In this document: positions 12,872-22,473 of the stretch, piece by piece | Layout: each line of letters begins with the position of its first letter | Position numbering within the stretch: position 1 is the first letter of the stretch | Origin: Amphiura filiformis | Taxonomy: Eukaryota > Echinodermata > Ophiuroidea > Amphilepidida > Amphiuridae | Length of the DNA: 64,000 nt | Assembly: GCF_039555335.1 (NCBI RefSeq) | Contig: NC_092637.1 | Coordinates: 1,736,001 to 1,800,000 of the forward strand | Direction of reading: 5' to 3' | The notes under the pieces: generated by a model | Seen by the model: the letters and a program-made list of their open reading frames with translations, nothing else | Told to the model about the DNA's origin: nothing | Database searches by the model: none | Position numbers and translations under genes: made by a program

Positions 12872-13379
12872 GAGATTGCAGTTTTGTGCAATCTCCAAAC
12901 TATTCAACAATAACAAAAGCCTGAACATGTTTCGCGACCATGATCTGCGTTTTTCCTACCAGATCCATGTCTACAACAAAGCCTTAAGGTTTACTATGCT
13001 GCTGAAACATACAAAAAGCGCAAGATATCCGTTTTTCCTACGATATCAATGCATATACATATACAAATACCAGGATGCCCGTTTTTCCTACGACATCCAT
13101 GGCAAATACAATCAACACAAAACACAAGGTATCCATTTTTCTATGATACCAAATACCTTAAAACAGGTAAAATATACTTTGAATGTACCATATCACATAA
13201 ACACAAAATGTAAACAATCTTTAATATCTACTCCGATTTAGAACTGTTAGAATAGTTTGATTCAAATTTAGTTATGATGTATTCCGTTAATCCATGCAGT
13301 TTCAAAAGTCGATCACAGGAGGCAGCTTACTCCAGTTACACACTTCCTTGTTTTAAAAAAAATGTTGTCCACGACATTT
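12872..13379 (-). other. Array of hairpins with conserved loop and covarying stems
   Basis: Four hairpins share one architecture: 12942-12965, 13024-13047, 13073-13098 and 13128-13150. On the plus strand three have the loop CGTTTTTCCTAC exactly; the fourth has the shortened CATTTTTCTAT. The six-pair stems differ but stay paired: GATCTG/CAGATC, GATATC/GATATC, GATGCC/GACATC (one C-A mismatch) and GGTATC/GATACC. An inner two-pair helix (GT/AC, or AT/AT in the fourth) is separated from the stem by one bulged base, leaving an apical loop that reads AGGAAAA in element sense. Two other hairpins with different loops lie nearby: GAGATTGCA/TGCAATCTC at 12872-12895 and AAATGT/ACATTT at 13360-13379. All lie in the 3' non-coding part of the retroelement. 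Confidence 0.85.
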
Positions 13380-13837
13380 GTCACAACGAAAGCATTTACG
13401 GAAAACATAGTCATGATACCAAAACAAAATCAAATCACAAATAAACAAATCCTTAAGAACAATAGCTAGAACCTAAAGCGGGTGTGTCAGAATTGTTTCG
13501 AAAAACTTAAATTTTTCAAGACTGTACTTTTAGGTAAATAATCACAATTTAAGGCAATGATCGTAACACATAAATAATTCGATAAACGTTCAAACATTTC
13601 CAAATTTGCTGTCAAGATCAATCCCTTTTGTGCACGGTCCAAACTATAAAACTGGTTTTGTTTTAGCAGTGAATACATTAAACAATAATTATATAATGAG
13701 TTACTAAAGTGGCCGAAACATTAACAGATAAACAATGATAACAATTATTTTATGTGCAATAAACCATTTAGTATTCAGTCCAGTCAATGAGTCTGCAGTA
13801 TATAGCTAGCCGCAGTTTGTGGCCCTCACGGACTAAG

Positions 13838-13912
13838 CGAGCGCGTAGCGCGAGGAACCGAGCGCGTAGCGCGAGACGTTCAATCGAGCGCGTCAGCGCG
13901 AGGGACGCAACC
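13838..13912. repeat. Three GC-rich CGAGCGCG repeats inside the retroelement
   Basis: CGAGCGCGTAGCGCGAG occurs twice and a variant with one extra base, CGAGCGCGTCAGCGCGAG, once. They are spaced 3 to 8 bp apart in otherwise AT-rich DNA. Each unit has CGCG or GCGC on both sides of its centre and could form a small hairpin. It lies downstream of the cold-shock gene in element sense. Function unknown. Confidence 0.8.
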
Positions 13913-14021
13913 TCTCTGGATAGTATACTAAATAGCAACAGAGCCCGAAAGTAGTGCTATATATAGCAAGATGTAGAGTTCCTAATATTGGATTAAACAG
14001 TTGTCATTTATAAAAGCTGGA

Positions 14022-14807
14022 TCAAAACAAACTAGTAAATTTTTTCCATATGTTTGGTGCTGGAATTACTGAGTCCATAGGATGATGTGTATCAATTGTT
14101 CTGTTCATGTCAACAAAATGATGCAGCGGTCTCACAGTAGTTGGTTGTTTCACAATCGGAGAAGGTGGTGGATCTCGATCATATGTCCTTTTAGTAGCGC
14201 TTGCAGTAGATGGTGATGTACAATTACTTTGTTGGTTAGCAACATGATGATGATTAATAGTTATAAGAGGAGTTCCATTGGATGAACATTCTTGATCACT
14301 GTCTAGTGATGGGTGGGATGACTTTGAACCTGATGTTTGCACTTGCGGTTTATGGAGTTGAGAGTTCTTAATTGTGTTAACACCAGCATATTTACTGCCT
14401 TCAACATGCTTACCACCAGGTCCCAACAACCGTACCGCTTCAAACGTAGGACGTCCACAGTCTACAATGTCAAAATAAACAAGTTCTCCTTCGCCAACAC
14501 TAGGGCATTTGTGCACCGGGTTGGGCTTTGCAATTCCAGATGCGTGTAAGAAAACATCCTTCCCGGAGTCAGTTCTTGTGACATAGCCATGTCCTTTTTT
14601 CACATTAAACCACTTGACAATCCCCTCAACATTTGCTGCAATAGGCACAGGTGTCTGAGGTGTTACAGATGGGGTGGGAATCACACTCGCAGTCTTTGTT
14701 TTCTTACACTTGCAATGCTGATGCAACAGTTTATCCTCTAACTCAAAGACTTTGTTTTCTAACTTGTTCAGTCTTTTTAACAAAATGTCCACTATTGTCG
14801 AAGTCAT
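14022..14807 (-). CDS. Coiled-coil plus Y-box-like cold-shock-domain protein of the LTR element
   Basis: This 261-residue protein is predicted to bind single-stranded RNA or DNA. Residues 6-27 form a short coiled coil with V6, L9, L13, L16, V20, L23 and L27 in a/d spacing, so it probably oligomerises. A Cys-rich HCKCKK patch follows at 31-36. Residues 59-142 are a cold-shock domain with KWFN (65-68), RNP1-like KGHGYVTR (71-78) and RNP2-like DVFLHAS (84-90). The domain ends GPGGKHVEGSKYAG, an extension typical of animal Y-box proteins rather than bacterial Csp proteins. The C-terminal ~120 residues are Ser/Thr/Pro/His-rich and probably disordered. The first ATG lies ~147 bp from the 5' LTR, the position gag would occupy. 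The frame is intact. Capture from a host Y-box gene is inference; a gag-like packaging role is plausible but unproven. Confidence 0.85.
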   Translation of the reverse strand: MTSTIVDILLKRLNKLENKVFELEDKLLHQHCKCKKTKTASVIPTPSVTPQTPVPIAANVEGIVKWFNVKKGHGYVTRTDSGKDVFLHASGIAKPNPVHKCPSVGEGELVYFDIVDCGRPTFEAVRLLGPGGKHVEGSKYAGVNTIKNSQLHKPQVQTSGSKSSHPSLDSDQECSSNGTPLITINHHHVANQQSNCTSPSTASATKRTYDRDPPPSPIVKQPTTVRPLHHFVDMNRTIDTHHPMDSVIPAPNIWKKFTSLF

Positions 14808-14954
14808 GCCAGCTCAATTGATCCTGAAACATACATCCATGTAGTAGCCCTGGCCACGATGGTCACATAAAAAACAAAGCCCCACGTTGGAACGCCAATG
14901 TGACAGATGAGATAAGTTCGTTGTTGAAGAAGGGGAAATTTGTTGTTGACCATG

Positions 14955-15390
14955 TGGCCGTGGGGGCTCGTGGGTATATAAACTTGAGCAAAACTTGAAT
15001 AACACTAGCAGCACAAAACAGATGATATGAGTTCCTTTTTAAAACAATTTTATTCAACGAAGATATATATCAATACATGAAGATAACATTCAGAGACACA
15101 GACAGGGTGGAGATGCTGACTGGTTGGAAGTCAGTGATGGAGTGAGGAGCACATGTTCAACCCACATGGAAAGGTACATATTATGGGATGGGATTACCAT
15201 GGTTACCAGGTCAAACTTGCAAGGGTGGCACAATTTGGGGGATAGGCACAGGAAATGGTCAAGGTTAGTGGTCAAGGATGGTGATGTAATGTTAGGTATG
15301 GGAAGCAGTTAGGGTCAAAATGGGAAACAAAAATACATGGGGTATGGAAGGCAACACAAGACAAAAACATGAAATATTATGACTGTTACA
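14955..15390 (-). repeat. 5' LTR of the CSD retroelement
   Basis: This is the right copy of the terminal repeat and, in element sense, the promoter-bearing one. Positions 15008-15390 equal 12232-12614. The last ~50 bp in element sense (U5 end, 14955-15007) differ from the other LTR by indels and substitutions, though both keep TGGCCGTGGGGGCT and GTGGGTATATAA. Just inside, two bases from the LTR end, is TGGTCAACAAC in element sense, a primer-binding-site candidate. I could not match it to a tRNA. Confidence 0.88.
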
Positions 15391-15433
15391 TGTGTATTAC
15401 ACTGCTCCATCATGTCCATAGACTATGCGTTGT

Positions 15434-15463
15434 AATTTCGTTCTGGTGCACCAGAACGAAATT
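15434..15463. other. Perfect 30-bp palindrome
   Basis: The half-site AATTTCGTTCTGGTG (15434-15448) is followed directly by its exact reverse complement (15449-15463), with no spacer. It lies ~45 bp outside the right LTR. It could extrude as a cruciform or be a very short foldback; no direct function is visible. Confidence 0.9.
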
Positions 15464-15902
15464 CAAATTTCACAATATCTTTGCTAAACGAATTAATCTG
15501 CAAGAAATATTTTGTACATAAACATTATGTAGCCAGAGGTTTCCAGTGATATAAAAATCTCAACTTTTTTTGAGAAAAGTGGGGGATGAGGCTGTGGATC
15601 ACGAAATGCCCCTTTAATTCAGGAGTTGTAAGGTCAGATAGGTCAAATATTTCATACACAGAGGTCAAAATTAAAATATGGTCTAATTTAATTGAAACTG
15701 GTCTCAAATTACTCCCCTCAATAAAGAAAATCTGAAACATACTTTGAAAGTTAATGCAGTCAAAGTCAAATAGAAATGTGCATGCATAACCTTTGACTCA
15801 TCATGCGATTTCATCTATTCTGAGGTAATACATTTCTCAAACAAATTGTTTTCCTATTTCGTTTGCCCAGAGGGGTATCTGACTTGCGGGCTGTATCCGT
15901 TT
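15464..15902. other. Intergenic stretch without recognisable features
   Basis: Only short, unsupported open frames are present. I see no RNA gene or repeat boundary. Confidence 0.5.
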
Positions 15903-15960
15903 GAAGACCTGCTACTCAGAATGCCCACTAGCTATTCAGACTTCTGACAAGTGGGCTGTT

Positions 15961-16009
15961 TTAACCCTAACCCTGACCCTAACCGTAACCCTAACCCCTA
16001 ATCCTAACT
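15961..16009. repeat. Degenerate interstitial telomeric repeat
   Basis: About eight copies of CCCTAA with scattered changes (CCCTGA, CCGTAA, CCCCTAAT). TTAGGG is the animal telomere repeat. The short degenerate tract, enclosed in a foldback element, points to an internal remnant rather than a chromosome end. Confidence 0.85.
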
Positions 16010-16136
16010 TCTGAGAACTGGGGTTTCTGAGTGGTGGGTTGTCTGAATAGAAGGGGTGCAAAGGGCCCGTTAATCAGAAGGCCCGCTACTCAGAAAAATA
16101 CCCCTTCTGATTAAGGGGTTTTCTGATTGATGGGTC

Positions 16137-16860
16137 TTCATATCATATCATATCATTTTATTTGCCAGCAAAAAGACACATATACATATCAAATATTGCA
16201 CAATATCAAAATTACACATAAATATATAAATTACACATGCAAAGATATAAAAATGTAAGCCATGGAAGGTCATAAAGCAAGAAATTGAAATTGAATTGAC
16301 CCATATTGGAGAAAATAGAGAGATGGCATGCCTTAACCAGGAACAATTTAAACAAAGGACAAGAGAACCCCTGGCAGGGATAGCCAGATAGTGACAAAGT
16401 CACTTTCAAAGTGGCTAAACCTAATTGATTCCCACAAGAACACAGACAATCAGCACAGGGGAACAGGGCAAAGGATGAATCTACCTACATTCTCCAACAT
16501 AAGATGAGGCGTGAGAATACAATGTAAGCACAACCTTTAGATAAAAAATAAGCCTAATGCATAAGCCCAACTAAAAACTATTTTGAATTCCAGCTAATTG
16601 TTTTGAAATGTTTTTTGAGATTGTCCAGGAAATTAAATATACTAAACAAGAATTGGTCTTTGAGAGATGGAGGAAGTTGATCAAAATAAACTGGAAAACG
16701 ACTGAAGACAGTGTATTTAAAACTATCGGTTCTAGCATAAGAATGGGAGAACTTAAGAGAATTACTATGACGAGTATTGATGGAAATATACTCCAAAGGA
16801 TCAATATCATGCTTGCAGTAAAAAACACTTGGCAATAAAAGAAATAGCAAGATAATTGTA
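16137..16860 (-). pseudogene. 5'-truncated LINE: last part of ORF2 plus 3' end
   Basis: A minus-strand frame (16578-16850) ends with a segment whose INTRHS, then RTDSFKY, then QLPPSLK, then FLDNLKKHF follows the order of the C-terminal region of jockey/CR1/L2-type LINE ORF2 proteins, where NTR, a short variable strip, WNSLP and FKxxLKxHL occur. The tryptophan of WNSLP is absent here. The following minus-strand DNA to 16137 looks like a 3' UTR ending in ATGATATGATATGA repeats, a common LINE tail. Reverse transcriptase and endonuclease are missing, as expected for a 5'-truncated insertion. The clade cannot be set from this fragment. Confidence 0.6.
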
Positions 16861-17010
16861 TCTATTGCACACAGACATCAGACCTAGTCTTCTGGTTAGC
16901 GGGTCATTTAAAATGAAAATGAGCCCGCTATTCAGAATTTGACGGGTTTTCTGAATAGTGGGCCTTCTGAGTAACAGGTCTTCTGAGTGGCGGGTTGCCC
17001 CCTGCAGCAA

Positions 17011-17654
17011 AATTAGATCCTAACTCAAAAATTACCCGATAGCACCCTGTACTACCATGGCGAAAACAGACAAAATGTTCACTGAGAAACTACACTGTAT
17101 TTGGGGCAGCTTACGATTAATAAACAAATGTAAACAAGAAAAGGGGTTACAATTATCTGCTTTGGCTTAATAAATTGCAAGATCAATAATAACAACTTCA
17201 AACTTTAATCTGCTACTATAGAAAGTTGCATAAAAATATAAAATTCAAATTGTATGAATAATTGAATAACAAACATTTTTCACACACTTGAAATGAAGAG
17301 GCATAATTATGCTGATTTAATGGAATGGTCCAGAAAAATGTTCACTGAAATTTTGCAATCTATATCAAATTTAGTGGTTCTTTAACATTTATGTATCATT
17401 TGTACATTGATTTCCTTTGAAAACGTTCACAGAAGAGATCTTGCACAAACATCTTTAGTCATCCAACTGGTGGTGTCAACTGTTACTACTCATCATGCTT
17501 GAAGATACCTGTAACAGGGGAAAGAAAGAAATAGAGTAGTTAAAAACTTATAATATTGGTGCTCTTTCTTTTTCTCCTGTGGGTGGTCAGATTTTTTTGG
17601 TTTTCATTTTGTACCAAAATAATCTGATTACCATGTTTTATAATTATTATCCCT
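17011..17654. other. Non-coding stretch
   Basis: AT-rich sequence without a supported gene, RNA or repeat boundary. Confidence 0.5.
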
Positions 17655-17865
17655 CAGTGGCGGCGCCAGGAATTCTTTTAGGGGGGTAGGGGGCATTAGG
17701 GGAGAAAAGTGAATTTCAGGGGGAGCAAAATCAACAAATTTGCGCAAAATTACCGCAACAAGTGGAAATTTTCGTCATTTTGGGTTTTTCTGGGGGGGCA
17801 ACAGGGGGGCAAGAGTTCTGACTGAGAGGGCAATTCCCCCCATGCCCCCTGTGGCACCACCACTG
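17655..17865. mobile_element. hAT-like MITE (211 bp)
   Basis: Terminal inverted repeats CAGTGGCGGCGCCA and TGGCACCACCACTG, with hAT-type CAGNG ends. The flanks TTATCCCT and ATTATACT look like a decayed 8-bp duplication. The interior is G-rich with no transposase and resembles, in opposite orientation, the copy at 22474. Confidence 0.75.
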
Positions 17866-18261
17866 ATTATACTAGTGCTTTTGATATACTCGCAGCTGTT
17901 TCACAATGGTGTAAATAATGTTAACAGTGCAGGGTGAGGCTATTACTAGTTTGTTCAAACATCTAAACAGGACAAATTTCAGGACCAAAATTTCACTGAC
18001 ATTATGATAAATATATGAGTTTTCTTCTGGTACCAAATCTCTATTTTGATAGGATAAAGTGGGAAGGGAAATGAGGCTGTCAATCTGGCTATGTACACCC
18101 CTTTAAATAAAGTGAGTCATCACTTGGGATTTTGAGACTAAACCTGAAGTTGGAGTCATTTGGGATTTAAAAATTGAGTCAAGTGACAAATCTCAAAATG
18201 AGTCGAGTCCGAGTTGAGTCGTTACAAGTCTCTGGGAATTACAACATGTTACAATGTGATT

Positions 18262-19025
18262 GTAGGTTTCAATTCATGTAAATTTCCATCTTTCTCAAAA
18301 CTTACTTTGAAATTGAAAGAATTTACATCTCATTTAAATATCAAAATTTTATGGATTTTATGGTTCTTACAAGTAACATTGATATTAAATATGTTAAAAG
18401 AAACTCACCATTTATAGATTTAGGCTAAGGCTGTAATTTCTTGCTTTCTGTTCAACCAATGTCTCACAGCACATCTGAAACTGAAAACAAAATAGCAACA
18501 TTTTAGAAATAGATATCATCTTCAAACATTGAACACAAAATTAACATTTTTCCTGTGATGAAAACCTATGAAAAGTATGAATTTCAAATGGAATTAGCAC
18601 ATTAACCAACACTATTTGACACTCACTCTCCTTCTATGGAAGATTCATACAAATGGAATTCAAATGGAGCTGCCTAATGTGTTCATTCCATTTGAAAATT
18701 TCTAACATTTTCCACAGGGGCAGTGTGGATTTTAAATGGAATAGCCCAATATTACTGTGCATGAGGCTATGTTGGTTTCAAATCATGCACATTTCTAGAT
18801 TTCTCAAAATTTAAAGAATTAACATCCTTTTATCATGTTTCCATTGTTCTTACATTGTATTAAACATATTAAAAAAGACTCACCATTTATAGATTTAGGC
18901 CGTAATTTCCAGTTTTCAGTGCAACCAAACCAATGTAGCTTTCAGTGCAACCAATGTCTCACAGGTCTGAAACAACTAAAAACAAAATGGCAACATTTCA
19001 GAAATAGATACATCTTCAAATATTT
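18262..19025 (+). repeat. Two diverged copies of a ~250-bp direct repeat
   Basis: About 18262-18530 and 18775-19020 share CACCATTTATAGATTTAGGC, CAACCAATGTCTCACAG and AGAAATAGATA segments in the same order. Between them (18590-18750) lies a module with GGAGCTGCCTAATG and CCACAGGGG that recurs at 22425-22760, where a hAT-like MITE has split it. Non-coding. Confidence 0.7.
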
Positions 19026-19049
19026 GTACATTTGTCCTACCAAAACAGC

Positions 19050-22000
19050 ACCAGGGTTAAAGCCCCTGAAACTACTAACCCGCCACTTCTTCTAATGGGC
19101 CTACAAAGGACAGAGCACCATGACGCTGCAGCCCTAAAGCCAATCGGAAGGTTTGATGGTTCTCCCAGCGCGGGACCAACACCAAGCCGACTCCCAATTA
19201 GACGGGTTGTTGCTGATACACCAAAGGAAAGAGTGGCACTACTAACTACAAAAACAAGTATTGGAATCAGGACCTGGAATGTTAGAACACTGTATCAACC
19301 AGGAACCTGGAAATACTACTTAATCAAATGAAAAACTTTAAATAGGAAATACTGGGAATTGCTGAGACGCATTGGACAGACTCTGGCGAATTAACCATGG
19401 AAGGCTATAAAATCCTTTGCGCAGGAAATGATACCATCCACAGAGCAGGAGTCGCTCTGATTCTCAACAAACAGGCACAAAATGCCCTCCTAGGCTACAA
19501 CCCCATCTCAGCAAGAATAATGTCTGCAAGATTTCAAACTAAGACGGTAGCAATCACCATCATCCAAGTATATGCACCCAATACTGCAGATACTGAAAAC
19601 AGCGTGGACGAATTCTACGACCAACTACAACAGGAAATAAACAAAACGCCCAAAAAAGACATTCTAATGGTAATGGGGGACCTCAATGCCAAAGTAGGAG
19701 ACAACAATTCAGAATGGGGAAATGTAATGGGGAACTATGGATATGGAAACATAAACGCCAGAGGTGAAAAGCTGTTAACTTTCTGCGCCACAAACGATCT
19801 GTGCCTCACCAACACTATGTTCAAACAAAACAAAGCCAGCAGACAATGGACATGGGAATCCCTGATCAAAGAACTCATAATAAAATTGACTTTATTATGA
19901 TCAGCAGTAAATGGAAAGGATGCATTACAAACTCAAGGAGCTTTCCAAGTGCTGACGTGGGATCCGACCACCAACTTGTACTAGCAACATCCAACTGAAA
20001 TTCAAGACTAAACCTAAACCAAAATATCCCAAGCGATATGATGTCTTCAAACTCAAGACTCAAGCTACAAGAGAGAGGTATGAGGTCGAAATTGGGGGTA
20101 GTTTTGCCCCATTGCTTGACGATGAAGACACTGACATCAATGACTCATGGGAAGCAATAAAAGCAGCTTTCAGCAACACATCAAAGAAGATACTGGGAAA
20201 CAAAAAGGCTCAAAAGCCTAAACCCTGGATAAGCGAGGAGGTCATCAGTTTAAGTGAAGAACGTTCAAAGGTCAAGCAGGAGAAACTGATAGATCCTAGC
20301 AAAAAGACAAGGTACAACTACCTCACTAGGGAAATCAAACGGAAAACCAAAGGCTGCAAAGACATTTGGCTGAAAGACCTATGCAGAAATGTAGAGAATG
20401 CACACCAGGCTGCCAAGTCAAAAGAGGTGTATTCTACAATAAAGAAAATCACTAACAAACCAACCACCAAAATGCAGACTGTAAAGAACAAAGAAGGAAA
20501 GATACTAACTGAACTTCAAGATGTGAAAAACCGGTGGAGAGAAAATTATGAACAACTTTACAACAACCAAAACCCTATTAATGAAGAGATAGTAAACAGC
20601 ATCCCACAAATGCCAAGCACAGAAGAGGAGCCAGACATTCTGAAGGATGAGATTACCAGTGCCATAAAAAAGCTATCTGATGGCAAAGCACCTGGATATG
20701 ACAACGTGACAGCTGAAGAGCTTAAGGCATCGGGTGAAGCAGGTGTCAAAATCCTGCACCGGCTGTGCAACAAAATATGGAAGACTGGTCTTCCCAGAGG
20801 ACTGGGGAAAGGCCGTAATAACACCCATATTCAAGAAAAAAGACAAGCTAGACTGTGCAAACTACAGGGCATCAGCCTACTGAGCCATGCAGGGAAAGTG
20901 TTCACCACCATTCTCCAACGTAGAATCATGAAAAAAGCAGAGGAGGTCATCTCAGAATCCCAAGCTGGCTTTCGACCTGGAAGATCAACAGTCGACCAAC
21001 TTTTCACCTTACGTCAAATCGCAGAGAAATTCCTTGAGAAAGGCAAGAACCTGTATTGCTGCTACATTCACTTTGAAAAGGCCTTCGACACCATATGGCA
21101 GGATGGGCTGTGGAAAGCAATGGGATTCTTCGGCTTCCCAAGTAAGATCATCAGGCTCCTCAAAGCACTATACAGTATATCAAACAGTGCTGTGCGTGTG
21201 AATGGCGACCTGACTGAGTGGTTTCACACAACAGTGGGAGTGCGGCAAGGGTGTGTGATATCCCCACAACTCTTCAACATACTTCTTGAACTTGTTATGC
21301 TGTATGCAACCCATGACACCGACATAGGAATATTGATCCAGGGACATATGATCTCAAACCTCCGCTTCGCTGATGACATTGTCCTGCTAGCTGACTCTGC
21401 TAGTGACCTGCAGACTGCAGTGGACAACGTCTTTCGTAGCAGCTCGAACCTCGGACTGAAGATCAATATTGGTAAAACCGAAGTACATGTTATCAGCAGC
21501 CAAAAAGTCAACCTTAACATCAACATAAATGGCAATCTGCTCAAGCAAGTGGATGAGTTTGTGTACCTGGGAGGCACCATATCTCAGAAGGGCACAAGCA
21601 GAGAAGACATCAAACACAGAATAGGAAAAGCTCTAGGAGCAGTCCAAAGACTTCATAGCATATGGAATGCAAAGGACATTCAACAGGCCACCAAAATTGA
21701 ACTATACAGAGTCCTAGTACTATCTATCCTAATGTATGGAGCCGAAACCTGGACCATCAAGAAAGAAGACGAAAATCGACTTCTAGTCTTTGAAATGATG
21801 TGCTTGAGAAAGATCATGGGCGTATCACGACTGGACAGAATACGCAACACCATAATACGGGACACACTTGGACTGAACAACACAATCATTGATAAAATCA
21901 CCCAAAAAGGATCCGCTTCTTTGGTCACATTCAGCGAATGCGAAATGACAGATACCCCAAAATTGTGATAGAGGGCAATGTACATGGAAAAAGACCACGT

Positions 22001-22190
22001 GGAAGACCTCCCAAAAGATGGATGGACACTATCAAAACAGACTGCTTGGCTAAAAATATCACCTCCATAGCAGCAGCAGGAAGAATGGCCAAAGACCGAG
22101 TGGTATGGCATGGATTCACCATGGATCAGATGGCAAGGCAGAGTGCATCAGCATCCGTGCCGACGCCTTAGGTCAAGGTAGGTCAAGGTC
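19050..22190 (+). pseudogene. RTE-like non-LTR retrotransposon, near full length but inactivated
   Basis: The parts of a LINE polyprotein appear in order: an endonuclease start with TWNVRTLYQPG (about 19275), the GDLNAKVG motif (19678) and an SDH motif (about 19970), then a reverse transcriptase (20112-21968) with GVRQGC and FADD, and a C-terminal tail with GKRPRGRPPKRW (about 21985). Frames break near 19330, 19860, 19990 and 21905. A pair of compensating shifts near 20785 and 20865 scrambles ~27 residues. The motif A segment reads YIHFEKAFD; an Asp normally stands where this copy has His, so catalysis should be lost even without the shifts. The 3' end has short AGGTCAAGGT repeats, as is usual for RTE-like LINEs. 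The clade is from motif resemblance only. Confidence 0.85.
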
Positions 22191-22473
22191 CTATCATAAA
22201 AACCTACTTACATGTAGTAGCACTATCATGTTTTATACTGTTTTTTCATGAAATTGAACTTGGAATTGAGACATTTTGTAATTGTAAAAGTTGAAATAAA
22301 CCATATTACCAGTAATATTGGGCTAAGCCATTTAAAGTACACACTCCCCCTTGAAAAGATTTTGAAAAATTGAAACTCACACTCCCTCAAATGCCGAATC
22401 TTTATCAGAGGGTGTATGTAATTCAATGGAGCTGCCTAATGCGTTCATTATATTTCAAATTCACTCTCCTTGT

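Larger units (their letters stand above)
12186..15390 (-). mobile_element. LTR retrotransposon encoding a cold-shock-domain protein in place of gag-pol
   Basis: Two direct repeats of ~430 bp bound a 2.34-kb interior and are identical over 383 bp. Their ends are TG...CA, and TGTG (12182-12185 and 15391-15394) flanks the whole unit as a likely 4-bp target duplication. A purine-rich tract lies directly inside the left repeat when read on the minus strand, and a TGGTCAACAAC primer-site candidate lies inside the right one, so the element reads on the minus strand. The interior holds one convincing protein gene (14022-14807), a GC-rich repeat cluster, a hairpin array and no protease, reverse transcriptase or integrase domain. 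The remnant beside the purine tract resembles the end of a Ty3/gypsy pol frame. I infer a non-autonomous Ty3/gypsy derivative whose gag position is taken by a Y-box-like protein. Identical LTR bodies suggest fairly recent insertion. Confidence 0.85.
15903..16983. mobile_element. Foldback element with CTACTCAGAA-type inverted arms
   Basis: The left arm GAAGACCTGCTACTCAGAA (15903 onward), then GCCCACTA and TATTCAGA, is mirrored at about 16946-16983 by TCTGAATAGTGGGCC and TCTGAGTAACAGGTCTTC. Related CCCGCTACTCAGAA and GGTTTTCTGA motifs recur in both orientations between 16015 and 16135. A telomere-like tract and a LINE 3' fragment lie between the arms, so this is an old composite. Family not recognised. 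Confidence 0.6.

Noticed and set aside
12876..13241. 121-codon plus-strand frame
   Set aside because: It is antisense to the retroelement and simply reads through the hairpin array; repeated FSY/FFL segments come from the shared loop.
14955..15000. tRNA-Pro primer site TGGGGGCTCGT on the plus strand
   Set aside because: Present in both LTRs rather than only inside one, and on the strand opposite to the element, so probably coincidence.
12314..15312. Identical ~60-codon frames in both LTRs on both strands
   Set aside because: They lie within the LTRs, which are regulatory, and have no recognised domain.
15961..16009. Chromosome end
   Set aside because: The telomeric tract is short, degenerate and internal.
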